64,000 nucleotides of DNA from JAGLHV01 sp023143305 [NCBI: Clostridia bacterium] (GCA_030637025.1 DAOVVV010000006.1:12750-76749); one strand, 5' to 3'. Positions 16,256-25,435 are shown, numbered from the stretch's first letter. Notes: generated from the sequence alone by a model not told the origin. Program-made: numbers and translations.

Positions 16256-17728
16256 ATGAAGGTTAAGGTCGTTTTAGCTATTGATTTGGGGACCACCGGT
16301 AACCGGGTTATAGCTTTTTCCCAGGAAGGTGAGATACTATCCAAATCTTATTATGATTTTCCCCAGATATTTCCTCAGTCCGGATGGGTAGAACATAATC
16401 CTTTTGATATTTTAAATACCACTCTTCGTGCCCTGCGGGATGTTGTCAAAATAATTGGCGTAAATAATGTTACCTCTATCGGTATTACTAATCAAAGAGA
16501 GACCACTATATTATGGGATAAATTTACCGGTAAACCAGTTTATAATGCCATTGTCTGGCAATGTAGAAGAACAGAGAATATTTGCCGGGATTTGAAACAG
16601 TACAACAAAGTGATTAAGGAAAAAACCGGTTTAGTTCTGGATCCGTATTTTTCCGCCACCAAAATAAAATGGATAATTAAAAACGTTCCTAATATAAAGA
16701 AGAAAATTATTGAAGGGAAAATTATTTTCGGTACTCCGGAAACCTGGATTTTATGGAATCTAACCGGAGGTAAAGTTCACTGCACAGAGCCGAGCAATGC
16801 CTCCCGGACGATGCTTTTTAACATCAGGACATTGGAGTTTGACCCGGAATTATTGAAAATTTTTGCTATACCCGGGCAGATGTTGCCGGAGGTTAAAAAT
16901 TCTGATTCAACATTTGGAGTCCTGGATAAAAAAATACTGGGAAAGGAAATTCCGATTATTGGTATTTTGGGTGATCAGCAAGCTTCCTTGTTTACGCAAT
17001 GCGGCTGGAAAAAAAAGATGATAAAAGCTACTTACGGTACGGGTATCTTTGTAATGACCAATATTCTAAAAAAACCGGTTATTTCGAACAAACTGCTGAC
17101 CACTATTGCCTGGAAAATTGGCGATGAAGTAAATTATGCGATGGAAGGAAGCCTGTTTATAGGCGGGGCCGCAATCCAATGGTTGAGAGATAATTTAAAG
17201 ATTCTAAAATCAGCCGCAGATAGCGAAAATATGGCTGCTTTGCTAAAGGATAATGAAGATGTCTATTTTGTGCCGGCGCTTCAGGGATTAGGTGCTCCTT
17301 ACTGGGATCCAGACGCTCGCGGACTGCTAATCGGGTTGACCAGAAAAACAACAACAAAAAATATTGTTCGAGCTGTTTTAGAATCGTTGGCTTACCAGAC
17401 CAGAGATGTAATCGAGGAAATGGAGAAAAATCTCCAATTTGAATTTAAAGTCTTGTGCGTTGATGGAGGAGCAACCGTCAATAACTTTCTAATGCAATTC
17501 CAATCCGATATTTTATCTCTGCCCATCAAACGATTAGTGAATACCGACAGCACCGCCCTTGGAGCGGCTGGGATTAGTGCGATTACGACAGGATTCTGGA
17601 CCAAAGAACAGTTTGAAAAAATGAAAACAATTGATAAAGTCTTTGAACCAAAAATGAATAAAAAAAAATCTGACTTTTATTACGCTAAATGGAAGGAAGC
17701 CGTAAAAAGGTGTTTAAAGTGGAAATAA
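16256..17728 (+). CDS. glpK: Glycerol kinase
   Basis: 490 residues behind AGGAGGAG. FGGY-family kinase: ATP-phosphate loop AIDLGTTGNRV (about 7-17), substrate residues in GITNQRETT and WQCRR, GDQQASLF, and the C-terminal adenosine site CVDGGATVNNFLMQFQSDIL with TALGAAGIS. The size and motif order match GlpK, which phosphorylates glycerol to glycerol 3-phosphate using ATP in the cytoplasm. No glpD, glpF or regulator lies next to it. Bases in this gene are somewhat more GC-rich than in the flanking intergenic DNA. Confidence 0.95.
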   Translation: MKVKVVLAIDLGTTGNRVIAFSQEGEILSKSYYDFPQIFPQSGWVEHNPFDILNTTLRALRDVVKIIGVNNVTSIGITNQRETTILWDKFTGKPVYNAIVWQCRRTENICRDLKQYNKVIKEKTGLVLDPYFSATKIKWIIKNVPNIKKKIIEGKIIFGTPETWILWNLTGGKVHCTEPSNASRTMLFNIRTLEFDPELLKIFAIPGQMLPEVKNSDSTFGVLDKKILGKEIPIIGILGDQQASLFTQCGWKKKMIKATYGTGIFVMTNILKKPVISNKLLTTIAWKIGDEVNYAMEGSLFIGGAAIQWLRDNLKILKSAADSENMAALLKDNEDVYFVPALQGLGAPYWDPDARGLLIGLTRKTTTKNIVRAVLESLAYQTRDVIEEMEKNLQFEFKVLCVDGGATVNNFLMQFQSDILSLPIKRLVNTDSTALGAAGISAITTGFWTKEQFEKMKTIDKVFEPKMNKKKSDFYYAKWKEAVKRCLKWK

Positions 17729-17887
17729 GCTACTCATTCCCCCGGTTTTGTTTCCTGAAGATTTATTAAAATAAATCTAACCGCTGGGATGTATTTGCAA
17801 AACTAAGCAGGGGGGTAGCTGAAAACGGTGAAGAATGATAATGACGGCTCTTATATTTTGTTACTTGAATAATTGAAGAAGGTAAAA

Positions 17888-18976
17888 ATGGGAACAGTAA
17901 TTCATGAAGAAAGAAGTTTGAGTTTTTTTGAGAAATATCTGACGCTATGGGTTATTGTCTGTATTGGATTGGGTATCTTGTTGGGGAAGATGTTTCCACA
18001 GGGTGCAATACTGTTGGATAGGTTCTCTGTTTATCAAGTATCCATACCGATTGCTATATGCCTATTTTTTATGATGTATCCGATTATGGTCAAGATTGAT
18101 TTTGCAGAAGTGATTAAAGCAGGGAAAACACCCAAACCGGTTATCATTACACTGTTTGTTAATTGGTGCGTGAAACCTTTTACGATGCTTGCAATTGCTA
18201 CATTCTTTTTAGGAGTATTATTTAAAGGATGGTTACCGGGAACTGAAATTATAAAAGGAGGAACCGAGGTCGAGTTGTTCAGATCTTATATCGCCGGATG
18301 CATTCTTTTAGGAATAGCTCCCTGCACGGCAATGGTACTTATCTGGGGACATCTGTCAAAAGGGAACGATGGGCATACGCTCGTTATGGTTGCCATAAAT
18401 TCTCTTACCATGCTTTTTCTCTATGCTCCGCTTGGAGGATGGCTGCTTGGGGTGAATAAAATGCCTATTCCGTGGCAGACAATCGTTTTGTCCGTTGTGA
18501 TCTATGTTGGGCTGCCTCTCCTTTTGGGATATCATTCAAGAAAGTGGATTATAGCAAAGAAGGGGTTCAAATGGTTTGAAGAGAGATTCCTTCATTATTT
18601 GACACCGGTATCTATCATGGCTCTTCTTCTGACTCTTATTCTGCTATTTTCATTTAAGGGTGAGTTGATTATCAATCAGCCTCAGGTGATTCTGCTTATT
18701 GCAATACCGCTTTTTATCCAGACATGTTTGATTTTTGTTTTGGGGTATGGATTAGCAAAATGGCTTAAATTATCATATAGAGATGCGGCCCCATCAGCTC
18801 TTATTGGAGCAAGCAATCATTTTGAAGTTGCAATTGCCACGGCAACCATGCTCTTTGGTCTATCATCAGGAGCGGCTTTGGCAGCAGTGGTGGGGGTGTT
18901 GATTGAAGTACCGGTGATGCTCATGCTCGTACGGGTTTGTTTGAATACCAAAAGCCTATTTCGACAAGAAGGGTAG
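17888..18976 (+). CDS. acr3: Arsenite efflux transporter, Acr3 family
   Basis: 362 residues from ATG 17888 (GAAGAAGG five bases upstream); an in-frame TTG at 17873 is less well placed. Ten hydrophobic helices are visible. Family hallmarks include [22 protein letters not shown], the Cys-containing [12 protein letters not shown], where the conserved cysteine binds As(III), and [16 protein letters not shown] near the end. Acr3 exports As(OH)3 using the proton-motive force. arsM follows 75 bp downstream, so the two form an arsenite export/methylation unit distinct from the arsenosugar operon. Confidence 0.95.
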   Translation: MGTVIHEERSLSFFEKYLTLWVIVCIGLGILLGKMFPQGAILLDRFSVYQVSIPIAICLFFMMYPIMVKIDFAEVIKAGKTPKPVIITLFVNWCVKPFTMLAIATFFLGVLFKGWLPGTEIIKGGTEVELFRSYIAGCILLGIAPCTAMVLIWGHLSKGNDGHTLVMVAINSLTMLFLYAPLGGWLLGVNKMPIPWQTIVLSVVIYVGLPLLLGYHSRKWIIAKKGFKWFEERFLHYLTPVSIMALLLTLILLFSFKGELIINQPQVILLIAIPLFIQTCLIFVLGYGLAKWLKLSYRDAAPSALIGASNHFEVAIATATMLFGLSSGAALAAVVGVLIEVPVMLMLVRVCLNTKSLFRQEG

Positions 18977-19051
18977 ATATGTATAATGAGGGGGACGGAG
19001 TGGGATTATCTTTGGAATGATTGAAAAATAAAACATTAGAAGGAGCTTTAT

Positions 19052-19909
19052 ATGAAAAGAAATGCCAAAAAAATTAGAGAAATTGTGAAAAAGGGCTATG
19101 CGAAAATTGCTAAAGAACAAGGAACTTGTTGTTCTCACAAAACGTGTTGTAGTGAGTCTGACCAGGCAAAAACAATAAGTAAAAGCATGGGGTATTCTAA
19201 TGAAGAGATGCGTTCAGTGCCGGATGGGGCTAATTTGGGACTTGGTTGCGGGAATCCGGTTGCAATAGCATCGCTTAAAAGAGGGGAAGTCGTCTTGGAT
19301 TTAGGTAGTGGAGCAGGATTTGATGCCTTTCTTGCTGCTCGTACTATAGGTAAGACCGGATATGTTATCGGTGTTGATATGACACCTGAAATGATAAAAA
19401 AAGCTGAAGATAATGCTCAAAAAAGTGGATTTGAAAATGTTGAATTCAGACTTGGAGAGATTGAAAAGCTTCCTGTTGAAGATAACAGTATTGATATTGT
19501 TATTTCGAATTGTGTCATCAATCTATCTCCGGACAAGGAAAGAGTTTTTAAAGAAATTTTCCGTGTATTGAAACCCGGAGGCAGAATCATGATTTCTGAT
19601 TTGATACTGGTTAAAGAACTGCCTGAGAAAATCAGGAAGTCCGTTGAATTCTATGTCGGTTGTCTTGCCGGAGCAGTTATGGAAAAAAATTACATCAATT
19701 TTATACTTCAGGCAGGATTTAAAAAGCCTGCAGTTATAAGCAGAGTTTCATTTCCGATTGAAGCGATCTCGAATGATTCAACGGCTCAGGCACTATGCTC
19801 AAGAGAAGACATTAATGATAAAGATTTGGAGGAGATTAAAGATGCAGTGATAAGTATTAAGATATCTGCTTTTAAATCATCTATAACAGGCGGAGGAAAA
19901 GGAAGATAG
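19052..19909 (+). CDS. arsM: Arsenite S-adenosylmethionine methyltransferase
   Basis: 285 residues behind AAGGAG. N-terminal IREIVKKGYAKIAKEQG with a cysteine cluster CCSHKTCC, then the arsenite-binding GLGCGNP, SAM motif VLDLGSGAGFD (about 86-96), the conserved Cys154 in SNCVINLSPDK and Cys204 in GCLAGA. These are the cysteines needed for As(III) binding in characterised ArsM enzymes. The product is methylated As(III). This is the short bacterial ArsM type, different in architecture from the ArsM half of the fusion at 1735; the window thus carries two separate methyltransferases. It follows acr3. Confidence 0.95.
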   Translation: MKRNAKKIREIVKKGYAKIAKEQGTCCSHKTCCSESDQAKTISKSMGYSNEEMRSVPDGANLGLGCGNPVAIASLKRGEVVLDLGSGAGFDAFLAARTIGKTGYVIGVDMTPEMIKKAEDNAQKSGFENVEFRLGEIEKLPVEDNSIDIVISNCVINLSPDKERVFKEIFRVLKPGGRIMISDLILVKELPEKIRKSVEFYVGCLAGAVMEKNYINFILQAGFKKPAVISRVSFPIEAISNDSTAQALCSREDINDKDLEEIKDAVISIKISAFKSSITGGGKGR

Positions 19910-20002
19910 AAATTCGTGGTATGGGGTGCCCGAGAGGTAACGGGATGTAATGAATACAAAATATCAGACAATAAAAACAATATAAAAAAAGGAACACTAA
20001 CG

Positions 20003-20833
20003 ATGAAAAGACAAATCATTAAAATTGATGAAGAAAAATGTAATGGATGCGGCGGATGCGTACCAAATTGTCCCGAAGGTGCTCTGCAAATTATTGACGG
20101 AAAAGCCAGGCTGGTTGGGGAATTGTTATGCGATGGTCTTGGTGCCTGTATCGGGAATTGCCCTCAGGGAGCAATTACAATAGAAGAACGTGAGGCAGAA
20201 GAATATGATGAAAGAAAAGTAATGGAGAATGTAGTGAAGGCCGGGGAAAATGTTATTACAGCTCACATAAAGCATTTAAAGGATCATGGTCAGCATGAAG
20301 ACCTTAAACAAGCTATGGATTACCTAAAAGAGCATAATATATCCACACCGAAATCAGAAGATAAAAATGAAGAACCTTTGCCCTGTGGTTGTTCGGGGAC
20401 GATGATGAAGGATTTTCGCAATGATAAAGTCGAAGAGGCTCAAGAACAGCCGGCGGGAGCTACTAAATCCGAATTGCGTCAATGGCCTACACAGTTACAC
20501 TTATTAAATTCAGCAGCACCGTATTTTAAAGAGTCCGATCTTTTAGTAGCGGCTGATTGCGTTGCGTTTACCTTTGCTGATTTTCACAGACGTTTTTTAA
20601 AAGGAAAAACTCTTGTGATGTTTTGTCCGAAACTAGATTCAAATATGGATATGTATTTAGAGAAACTCACAGCTATTATTCGGGATAATAATATAAAATC
20701 AATTACAGTAGTTAAGATGGAAGTGCCGTGCTGTTCCGGTACTCTAAAGTTGGTAGAGCAAGCGGTTAAGAACTCAAAAAAGAATGTTGTTATTAAAGAT
20801 TATACAATTTCTATTAGAGGAGACATCGTATAA
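20003..20833 (+). CDS. Ferredoxin-domain protein with Cys-rich C-terminal module
   Basis: 276 residues from ATG 20003; the frame is open 29 codons further upstream but without a start context. Residues 1-60 hold a 2[4Fe-4S] ferredoxin (CNGCGGCVPNC and CDGLGACIGNC). A helical, His-rich linker follows (ITAHIKHLKDHGQHED). The C-terminal part has CGCSGTMM, ADCVAFTFADFHRRF, FCPKLD and VPCCSGTL, a conserved architecture in anaerobes related to iron-sulfur/heterodisulfide-type proteins but with no defined reaction that I know. It probably moves electrons in the cytoplasm; its position after arsM suggests, without proof, a link to arsenic redox chemistry. Confidence 0.8.
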   Translation: MKRQIIKIDEEKCNGCGGCVPNCPEGALQIIDGKARLVGELLCDGLGACIGNCPQGAITIEEREAEEYDERKVMENVVKAGENVITAHIKHLKDHGQHEDLKQAMDYLKEHNISTPKSEDKNEEPLPCGCSGTMMKDFRNDKVEEAQEQPAGATKSELRQWPTQLHLLNSAAPYFKESDLLVAADCVAFTFADFHRRFLKGKTLVMFCPKLDSNMDMYLEKLTAIIRDNNIKSITVVKMEVPCCSGTLKLVEQAVKNSKKNVVIKDYTISIRGDIV

Positions 20834-20851
20834 TCTAAAAGGAAACTACTG

Positions 20852-20901
20852 TTTTATGTCACCAAATTTTTGTTGACATAAAACCAAATAAATGTAACAA
20901 T
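20852..20901 (+). promoter_or_regulatory. Inverted repeat overlapping a possible promoter before the RRM gene
   Basis: A perfect 10-bp inverted repeat TTTTATGTCA (20852-20861) / TGACATAAAA (20874-20883). Its right arm overlaps TTGACA (20873-20878), which is followed about 17 bp on by a weak -10 (TGTAACAAT). The repeat could be an operator or a terminator stem for the preceding gene. Confidence 0.45.
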
Positions 20902-21015
20902 GACTTCAAAGAAAAAGACAGTAGTGATGTGTTTAAGAAATGGGTGACAAATGGTTATACAAAAGAATACAAAGTTATTGGGCTTTGAGTTATTTTTTAG
21001 GAAAAGGAGAATGTA

Positions 21016-21363
21016 ATGAGTAAAAAATTGTACGTAGGAAATCTGCCATTCAAAATGACAGAAGATGAACTGCATTCCTTGTTTAGTGGTCACGGGCAAG
21101 TGACGAGTGCAAGAATAATAACCGATAAATATAGCGGTAGGTCAAAAGGGTTTGGATTTGTTGAAATGGAAAACGATACAGAAGCAGCAGCGGCTATAGA
21201 AGCTGTCAGCAAAAATCCTATTGACGGGAGAACATTGGTTGTAAATGAAGCACGGCCGATGGAAGAACGGCGTCCTGGTGGAGGAGGAAAACGTTTTGGA
21301 GGAAGGAGTTCTTCCGGTGGAGGAGGAGGCCGGTTCGGGGATAAAAAAAGAAACAGATACTAA
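21016..21363 (+). CDS. RRM-domain RNA-binding protein
   Basis: 115 residues behind AAAGGAG. A single RNA recognition motif occupies residues 1-80: RNP2 LYVGNL (5-10) and RNP1 KGFGFVEM, ending with the beta-4 segment TLVVNEARP. The tail is Gly/Arg/Ser-rich (GGGGKRFGGRSS). This is the common bacterial glycine-rich RRM protein, related to cyanobacterial Rbp proteins, that binds single-stranded RNA in the cytoplasm, often in the cold. A long 5' region with an inverted repeat precedes it and a hairpin follows at 21404-21434. Confidence 0.93.
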   Translation: MSKKLYVGNLPFKMTEDELHSLFSGHGQVTSARIITDKYSGRSKGFGFVEMENDTEAAAAIEAVSKNPIDGRTLVVNEARPMEERRPGGGGKRFGGRSSSGGGGGRFGDKKRNRY

Positions 21364-21403
21364 ATTTTACTCGATGATCCATGTAGTTGTTTCCGGTATA
21401 TAG

Positions 21404-21434
21404 AAAATCCGGCATTTTTTGCCGGGAGGATTTT
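21404..21434 (+). terminator. Terminator-like hairpin after the RRM gene
   Basis: AAAATCCGGCA pairs with TGCCGG and GGATTTT with a two-base bulge and a TTTTT loop. The stem ends in TTTT. Stable, but there is no long U tract, so termination is probable rather than certain. Confidence 0.5.
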
Positions 21435-21507
21435 GTGCAGGATAGGGGACGCCCCTTTAATGACGGTGTTGAATTTTTAATGGAAGTGAGAGATAATAAT
21501 TTTCATA

Positions 21508-21873
21508 ATGGAAAACAGGACGAAAGGACAAATAGAAAGTCAGATTAGTGAAGCGATAATAAAGTTTGAAAAAGAATATATGGGTAGAGGTCCTAAGGAG
21601 ACCAAAACCTATATTATAAATGATATGATTTTTGTTCGGCTTAAAGGGGTCCTTACACCGGCGGAGGAGCGATTAACCAAGAGTGCAGAAGGGGCGGAGT
21701 TAATAAAAAAAACACGGGTTCGATTATTAGAAGAAGCGAGAGTTTTATTGGAAAATATTGTTTTTGACATTACTGCCTGCCATGTAAGAAGTTTGCATAC
21801 GGATATAAGCACAAAAACAGGGGAAAGAATCATAGTCTTTACACTAGATAAGAATTTAGAAAACAGGTTCTAA
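21508..21873 (+). CDS. DUF2294 protein
   Basis: 121 residues. The whole protein matches DUF2294: SEAIIKFEKEYMGRGPKET at the start, then IINDMIFVRLKGVLTPAEERL, and HTDISTKTGERIIVFTLD at the end. It is a small soluble alpha/beta protein; the family has been loosely named for sodium-translocating decarboxylase neighbours, but its function is unknown. The start is supported only by the domain boundary, as no clear ribosome-binding site is seen. A T-rich stretch and a promoter for the next unit follow. Confidence 0.85.
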   Translation: MENRTKGQIESQISEAIIKFEKEYMGRGPKETKTYIINDMIFVRLKGVLTPAEERLTKSAEGAELIKKTRVRLLEEARVLLENIVFDITACHVRSLHTDISTKTGERIIVFTLDKNLENRF

Positions 21874-21910
21874 ATAAGAAAAAGCCTTTTTTTGAAGCAT
21901 GAAAAGAAAC

Positions 21911-21939
21911 TTGACTATTTTCTTTTTTTGTTATATAGT
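21911..21939 (+). promoter_or_regulatory. Promoter of the PEP carboxykinase leader
   Basis: TTGACT (21911-21916), 17 bp, TATAGT (21934-21939). Transcription from about 21946 would run through a 120-nt leader that ends in an intrinsic terminator before the pckG gene. Confidence 0.65.
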
Positions 21940-21945
21940 ATGGCA

Positions 21946-22068
21946 ACTTAAAGAATAGTTGGGAGACGAAACAAGGATCTTAAAAGAGGTTGTTGTTGAG
22001 TAAGCCAATATTAATATCTTCTGTTTTTTAAAAAGGAGCGGAAGATGAGGATGTTGGCTTTTTTTATT
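21946..22068 (+). ncRNA. Terminated leader RNA or small RNA upstream of pckG
   Basis: The promoter and the terminator at 22001-22066 define a transcript of about 120 nt. Its 5' half (GTTGGGAGACGAAACAAGGA region, 21958-21977) does not match a riboswitch class I recognise. Because pckG starts 180 bp after the terminator, it could be an attenuating leader or an independent small RNA. Confidence 0.45.
22001..22066 (+). terminator. Intrinsic terminator in the pckG leader
   Basis: AAGCCAA pairs with TTGGCTT and the inner ATCTTCTG with CGGAAGAT, giving a long interrupted stem, followed by a run of seven T at 22059-22065. Placed between promoter and gene, it is a candidate attenuator. Confidence 0.65.
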
Positions 22069-22247
22069 TAATGAAAGCATAGTTTACAAAAGGGTAATGA
22101 ACCTAACTGATATGCCTGAATTAAATTCCGCACCTTTCTATAGGGAAGAGGTTTTTTGCAGCAAAAAGAGATGGAGTTAAATTCGACCGATAAACTTATG
22201 GGCACTTCATTTCATGAGTTTGGGTTATATTCGAAAAGGAGGATTTT

Positions 22248-24140
22248 ATGATGGGGGAAAAATGTTTTGAATTACTTAAAGCAAAATGTGGTGAAGAAAA
22301 GTATGAGCGGCTGGTGAATTTAAATAATTCCAAATTGCTCGATTTTATTGCTAAATATTCGGAGCTTTGTAATCCTGATTCTGTATATGTTTGCAATGAT
22401 TCTGAAGAAGATAAGCAATATATAAGGGATAGAGCCTTGATAACCGGAGAAGAAAAGAAACTTATTATGGAGGGCCAGTCGGTACATTTCGATGGATATA
22501 ACGACCAGGCAAGGGACAAAGCAAATACAAAATATCTCCTTTCTAAAGGTGCAGGTTTGGGTTCAGGATTGAATTCGGTAGATAGAGAATCCGGTTTAAA
22601 AGAGGTACATTCTTATCTAAAAGATAGTATGGTTGGTAAGCAGATGTATGTTTTATTTTTCTGCCTCGGGCCTACCGATTCGGAATTTTCGATACCTTGC
22701 GTGCAGATAACCGATTCAAGTTATGTTGCACACTCAGAGTATATTCTTTATCGAAGGGGATACGAACAGTTCAGGAAAATAGGAGGGTCAACCGAATTTT
22801 TCCGGTATGTTCACAGTGCAGGTGTGTTGGAAAATGGCGCGAGCAAAAATGTTGATAAAAGAAGAATTTATATGGACCTTGAGGATAACATTGTTTTTAG
22901 TACAAATACTCAATATGCCGGGAATACCGTTGGACTTAAGAAACTTTCTTTGAGACTGGCGATTCAAAAGGCTTCAGAGGAAGGCTGGCTTGCCGAACAT
23001 ATGTTGCTTATGGGCGTGCAGGGTAGTGACGGAAATAAAACATATTTTGCCGGGGCCTTTCCGAGTGCTTGCGGGAAGACTTCAACTGCTATGTTGCCGG
23101 GTGAAACAATTGTTGGGGATGATATAGCTTATTTAAGAAAAAGAAATGGAAATATTTATGCTGCAAATGTTGAATGTGGCATATTTGGGATAATCCGGGA
23201 CGTTAATCCAAAAGACGACCCTATAATTTGGGATGTTCTTTCTATGCCGGAAGAAGTGATTTTCTCTAATATTCTGGTAACTGATGAAAATGTTCCGTAC
23301 TGGCTTGGAGACGGTAGAGAAGTACCCGGGAAGGGAACGAATTACTCCGGTGAATGGTATAAAGGGAAAAAGGATTCTCAGGGAAATGAAATCTCTTATT
23401 CTCATAAAAACGCACGCTATACAGTGAGCCTTTATTCGCTAAAAAACGGTGATTCTAATTTAGATAATCCGGAAGGTGTTCAGGTAAAGGGAATTATTTA
23501 CGGGGGGAGAGATTCCAGTATTTGGCCTCCTGTGCAGGAAGCTTTTGACTGGGCTCATGGAGTAATAACAATAGCTGCTTCTTTAGAATCGGAAACTACG
23601 GCGGCAACTTTAGGCAAAGAAGGGGTTCGTCAATTTAATCCTATGTCCAATCTTGATTTTCTTTCTATAACTCTTGACAAGTATATTGAGAATTATCTCT
23701 CGTTTGTTAAAGGAGTAGATGTTCCCCCTGGAATTTTTGGTGTTAATTATTTTCAGAAAGGCAATGATGGGAAGTATCTTACAGCAATGGATGATAAGAG
23801 GGTGTGGGTCAAATGGATGGCGCTTCGTGTTAATGGAAATGTTGGTGCTATTGAAACCCCGATAGGATATATTCCTAAATATGAAGATCTTAAAAAGTTG
23901 TTCCAAAAAGTACTTAAAAAAGATTATGCCGAAGAAGATTACCTAAAACAATTTACACTAAGAATCCCGGAAAATATTGAAAAGATTGAAAGAATCACCG
24001 GCATTTACAAAACAAAAGCGATTAATGTCCCGGATATTTTCTTTAGCAGCCTTGAAGAACAAAAAAAGAGATTGGAAGTTGCAAGAAAAAGGGACGGGGA
24101 TTATGTTCCCCCGGCAAAGTTTTTAGCACAGGGAGCATGA
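22248..24140 (+). CDS. pckG: Phosphoenolpyruvate carboxykinase (GTP)
   Basis: 630 residues behind AAAAGGAGG. GTP-type PEPCK: substrate-binding RDRALITG, the kinase-1a/P-loop GAFPSACGKTSTAML, kinase-2 VGDDIAYLRK, and the guanine-contacting FNWAHG-like AFDWAHGV and GVNYFQKG parts. It interconverts oxaloacetate and PEP with GTP in the cytoplasm, at the branch between gluconeogenesis and C4 metabolism. ATP-type enzymes are shorter and lack the CGKT cysteine. Control may be through the terminated leader upstream. The next gene is unrelated (purC), separated by an insertion-like repeat. Confidence 0.96.
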   Translation: MMGEKCFELLKAKCGEEKYERLVNLNNSKLLDFIAKYSELCNPDSVYVCNDSEEDKQYIRDRALITGEEKKLIMEGQSVHFDGYNDQARDKANTKYLLSKGAGLGSGLNSVDRESGLKEVHSYLKDSMVGKQMYVLFFCLGPTDSEFSIPCVQITDSSYVAHSEYILYRRGYEQFRKIGGSTEFFRYVHSAGVLENGASKNVDKRRIYMDLEDNIVFSTNTQYAGNTVGLKKLSLRLAIQKASEEGWLAEHMLLMGVQGSDGNKTYFAGAFPSACGKTSTAMLPGETIVGDDIAYLRKRNGNIYAANVECGIFGIIRDVNPKDDPIIWDVLSMPEEVIFSNILVTDENVPYWLGDGREVPGKGTNYSGEWYKGKKDSQGNEISYSHKNARYTVSLYSLKNGDSNLDNPEGVQVKGIIYGGRDSSIWPPVQEAFDWAHGVITIAASLESETTAATLGKEGVRQFNPMSNLDFLSITLDKYIENYLSFVKGVDVPPGIFGVNYFQKGNDGKYLTAMDDKRVWVKWMALRVNGNVGAIETPIGYIPKYEDLKKLFQKVLKKDYAEEDYLKQFTLRIPENIEKIERITGIYKTKAINVPDIFFSSLEEQKKRLEVARKRDGDYVPPAKFLAQGA

Positions 24141-24224
24141 CTGAGCAATAAATAGATGATTTCCTTAACGGGAATCGGGCGAAGATAAAGAAAGTTTAGA
24201 AAGAGAGTAGTTATTTATTTCAAG

Positions 24225-24519
24225 AGTTCTGCAAAATAACACATTCTGTCATTCCTCACTTGCAGACTGTGTCACAATTGCTTTTTTCTGTCATCTTCGG
24301 GCTTGACCCGGAGATCCAGTAAAATATTATCGTCGGAAAATGGATTCCCGATAAAAGATTTCGGGAATGACAAAGCCAAAAACGGCAGTTATGACACAGT
24401 CTGTTGATGCGGAATCTATAATGTGCTTAAAATATCAATAGATTCCTGCTTTCGCAGGAATGACCCGTCTGAGGCGGAGCAGGCAGGTAACAAGGTAAAA
24501 AGGCTATTTTGCAGAAGTC
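24225..24519 (+). mobile_element. MITE-like element A, copy 1 (interrupted by element B)
   Basis: Ends AGTTCTGCAAAATA and TATTTTGCAGAAGTC are near-perfect inverted repeats. It is flanked by TTATTTATTTCAAG (24211-24224) and TAATTTATTTCAAG (24520-24533), a 13 of 14 direct repeat resembling a target duplication. The inside holds two smaller palindromes around GTCATTCC and GATTCCTGCTTTCGCAGGAA. Without the 141-bp insertion and the 3-bp duplication it is about 151 bp. Copies 2 and 3 lie at 43539 and 59971. It encodes nothing, so it would need a transposase acting in trans. Confidence 0.75.
24263..24403 (+). mobile_element. MITE-like element B nested in element A
   Basis: 141 bp bounded by CAGACTGTGTCACAA and TTATGACACAGTCTG (14 of 15 complementary). 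The flanking TTG (24260-24262 and 24404-24406) is duplicated compared with uninterrupted copies of element A, which read GCACTTGATGCG at this point. Only one copy was seen in the window. Internal pairing arms GTCATCTTCGGG and ATTCCCG/CGGGAAT are visible. Confidence 0.75.
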
Positions 24520-24550
24520 TAATTTATTTCAAGATGGGGGGCAATTAATT

Positions 24551-25435
24551 ATGATAAATCAAACAGTGAGAGTTACCAGTTTTGCAGATATTGATTTTTT
24601 TAAAAGAGGAAAAGTAAGAGATATTTATGACCTTGGAGATAGTCTTTTAATTGTTTCTACAGATAGAATATCTTGTTTTGATGTGGTGTTGCCGACAAAT
24701 ATTCCCCGCAAGGGAGAAGTTTTAACCCGGCTTTCCGTCTTTTGGTTTGAATTTACCGGGGATATTATTTCCAATCATATGATTACCGTTGATGTGAATA
24801 AATTTCCCAGAGAATTATGGAAGTATAAAGATGTCCTGGAAGGGAGGTCAATGCTGGTAAAAAAAGCAAAACCTATGCCTGTTGAATGTGTGGTTAGAGG
24901 GTATCTTGCCGGTTCGGGATGGAAAGAATATCAGGAAACGCAATCTGTATGTGGAGTCAAATTACCGGAAGGGTTAAAGGAAGCAGACAAATTACCCGAA
25001 CCCATTTTTACGCCTGCAACAAAAGAAGATACAGGGCATGATATTAATGTATCCTATGAGCATATAGAAAAAAACCTTGGAAAGGATCTTTCCTCAAAAC
25101 TGAAAGAAGTAAGCATTGCCCTTTACAGAAAAGCCAGCGTTTACGCAGAGACCAAGGGTATAATTATTGCCGATACAAAATTTGAATTTGGCCTGATAGA
25201 CGAAAAACCGGTATTAATAGATGAATTGTTTACGCCTGATTCGTCCCGTTTTTGGCCAAAGAAGGAGTACTTGCCCGGCAGGAGTCAGCCGAGTTTTGAT
25301 AAGCAATTCGTGCGGAATTATCTCGAGACTCTGAATTGGGACAAAAAACCGCCTGCCCCGGAGTTGCCGGAAGAAATAGTGTTGAAGACAAGTGAAAAAT
25401 ATCAGCAGGCTCTCAAGCTAATTACAGAAAGATAA
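24551..25435 (+). CDS. purC: Phosphoribosylaminoimidazole-succinocarboxamide synthase
   Basis: 294 residues from ATG 24551; the frame is open further upstream into element A, but GGGGGG before this ATG and the family start support it. SAICAR synthase features: FKRGKVRDIYDLGDSLLIVSTDRISCFDVVLP in the first part (substrate and ATP site; shown in segments KRGKVRDIYD and DRISCFD), CVVRGYLAGSGWKEY, and LIDELFTPDSSRFW. It joins CAIR with aspartate in purine synthesis. The longer form with FWPKKEYLPG resembles eukaryote/Bacteroidetes-like PurC. No other pur gene is adjacent. Its untranslated leader derives partly from element A. Confidence 0.95.
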   Translation: MINQTVRVTSFADIDFFKRGKVRDIYDLGDSLLIVSTDRISCFDVVLPTNIPRKGEVLTRLSVFWFEFTGDIISNHMITVDVNKFPRELWKYKDVLEGRSMLVKKAKPMPVECVVRGYLAGSGWKEYQETQSVCGVKLPEGLKEADKLPEPIFTPATKEDTGHDINVSYEHIEKNLGKDLSSKLKEVSIALYRKASVYAETKGIIIADTKFEFGLIDEKPVLIDELFTPDSSRFWPKKEYLPGRSQPSFDKQFVRNYLETLNWDKKPPAPELPEEIVLKTSEKYQQALKLITER

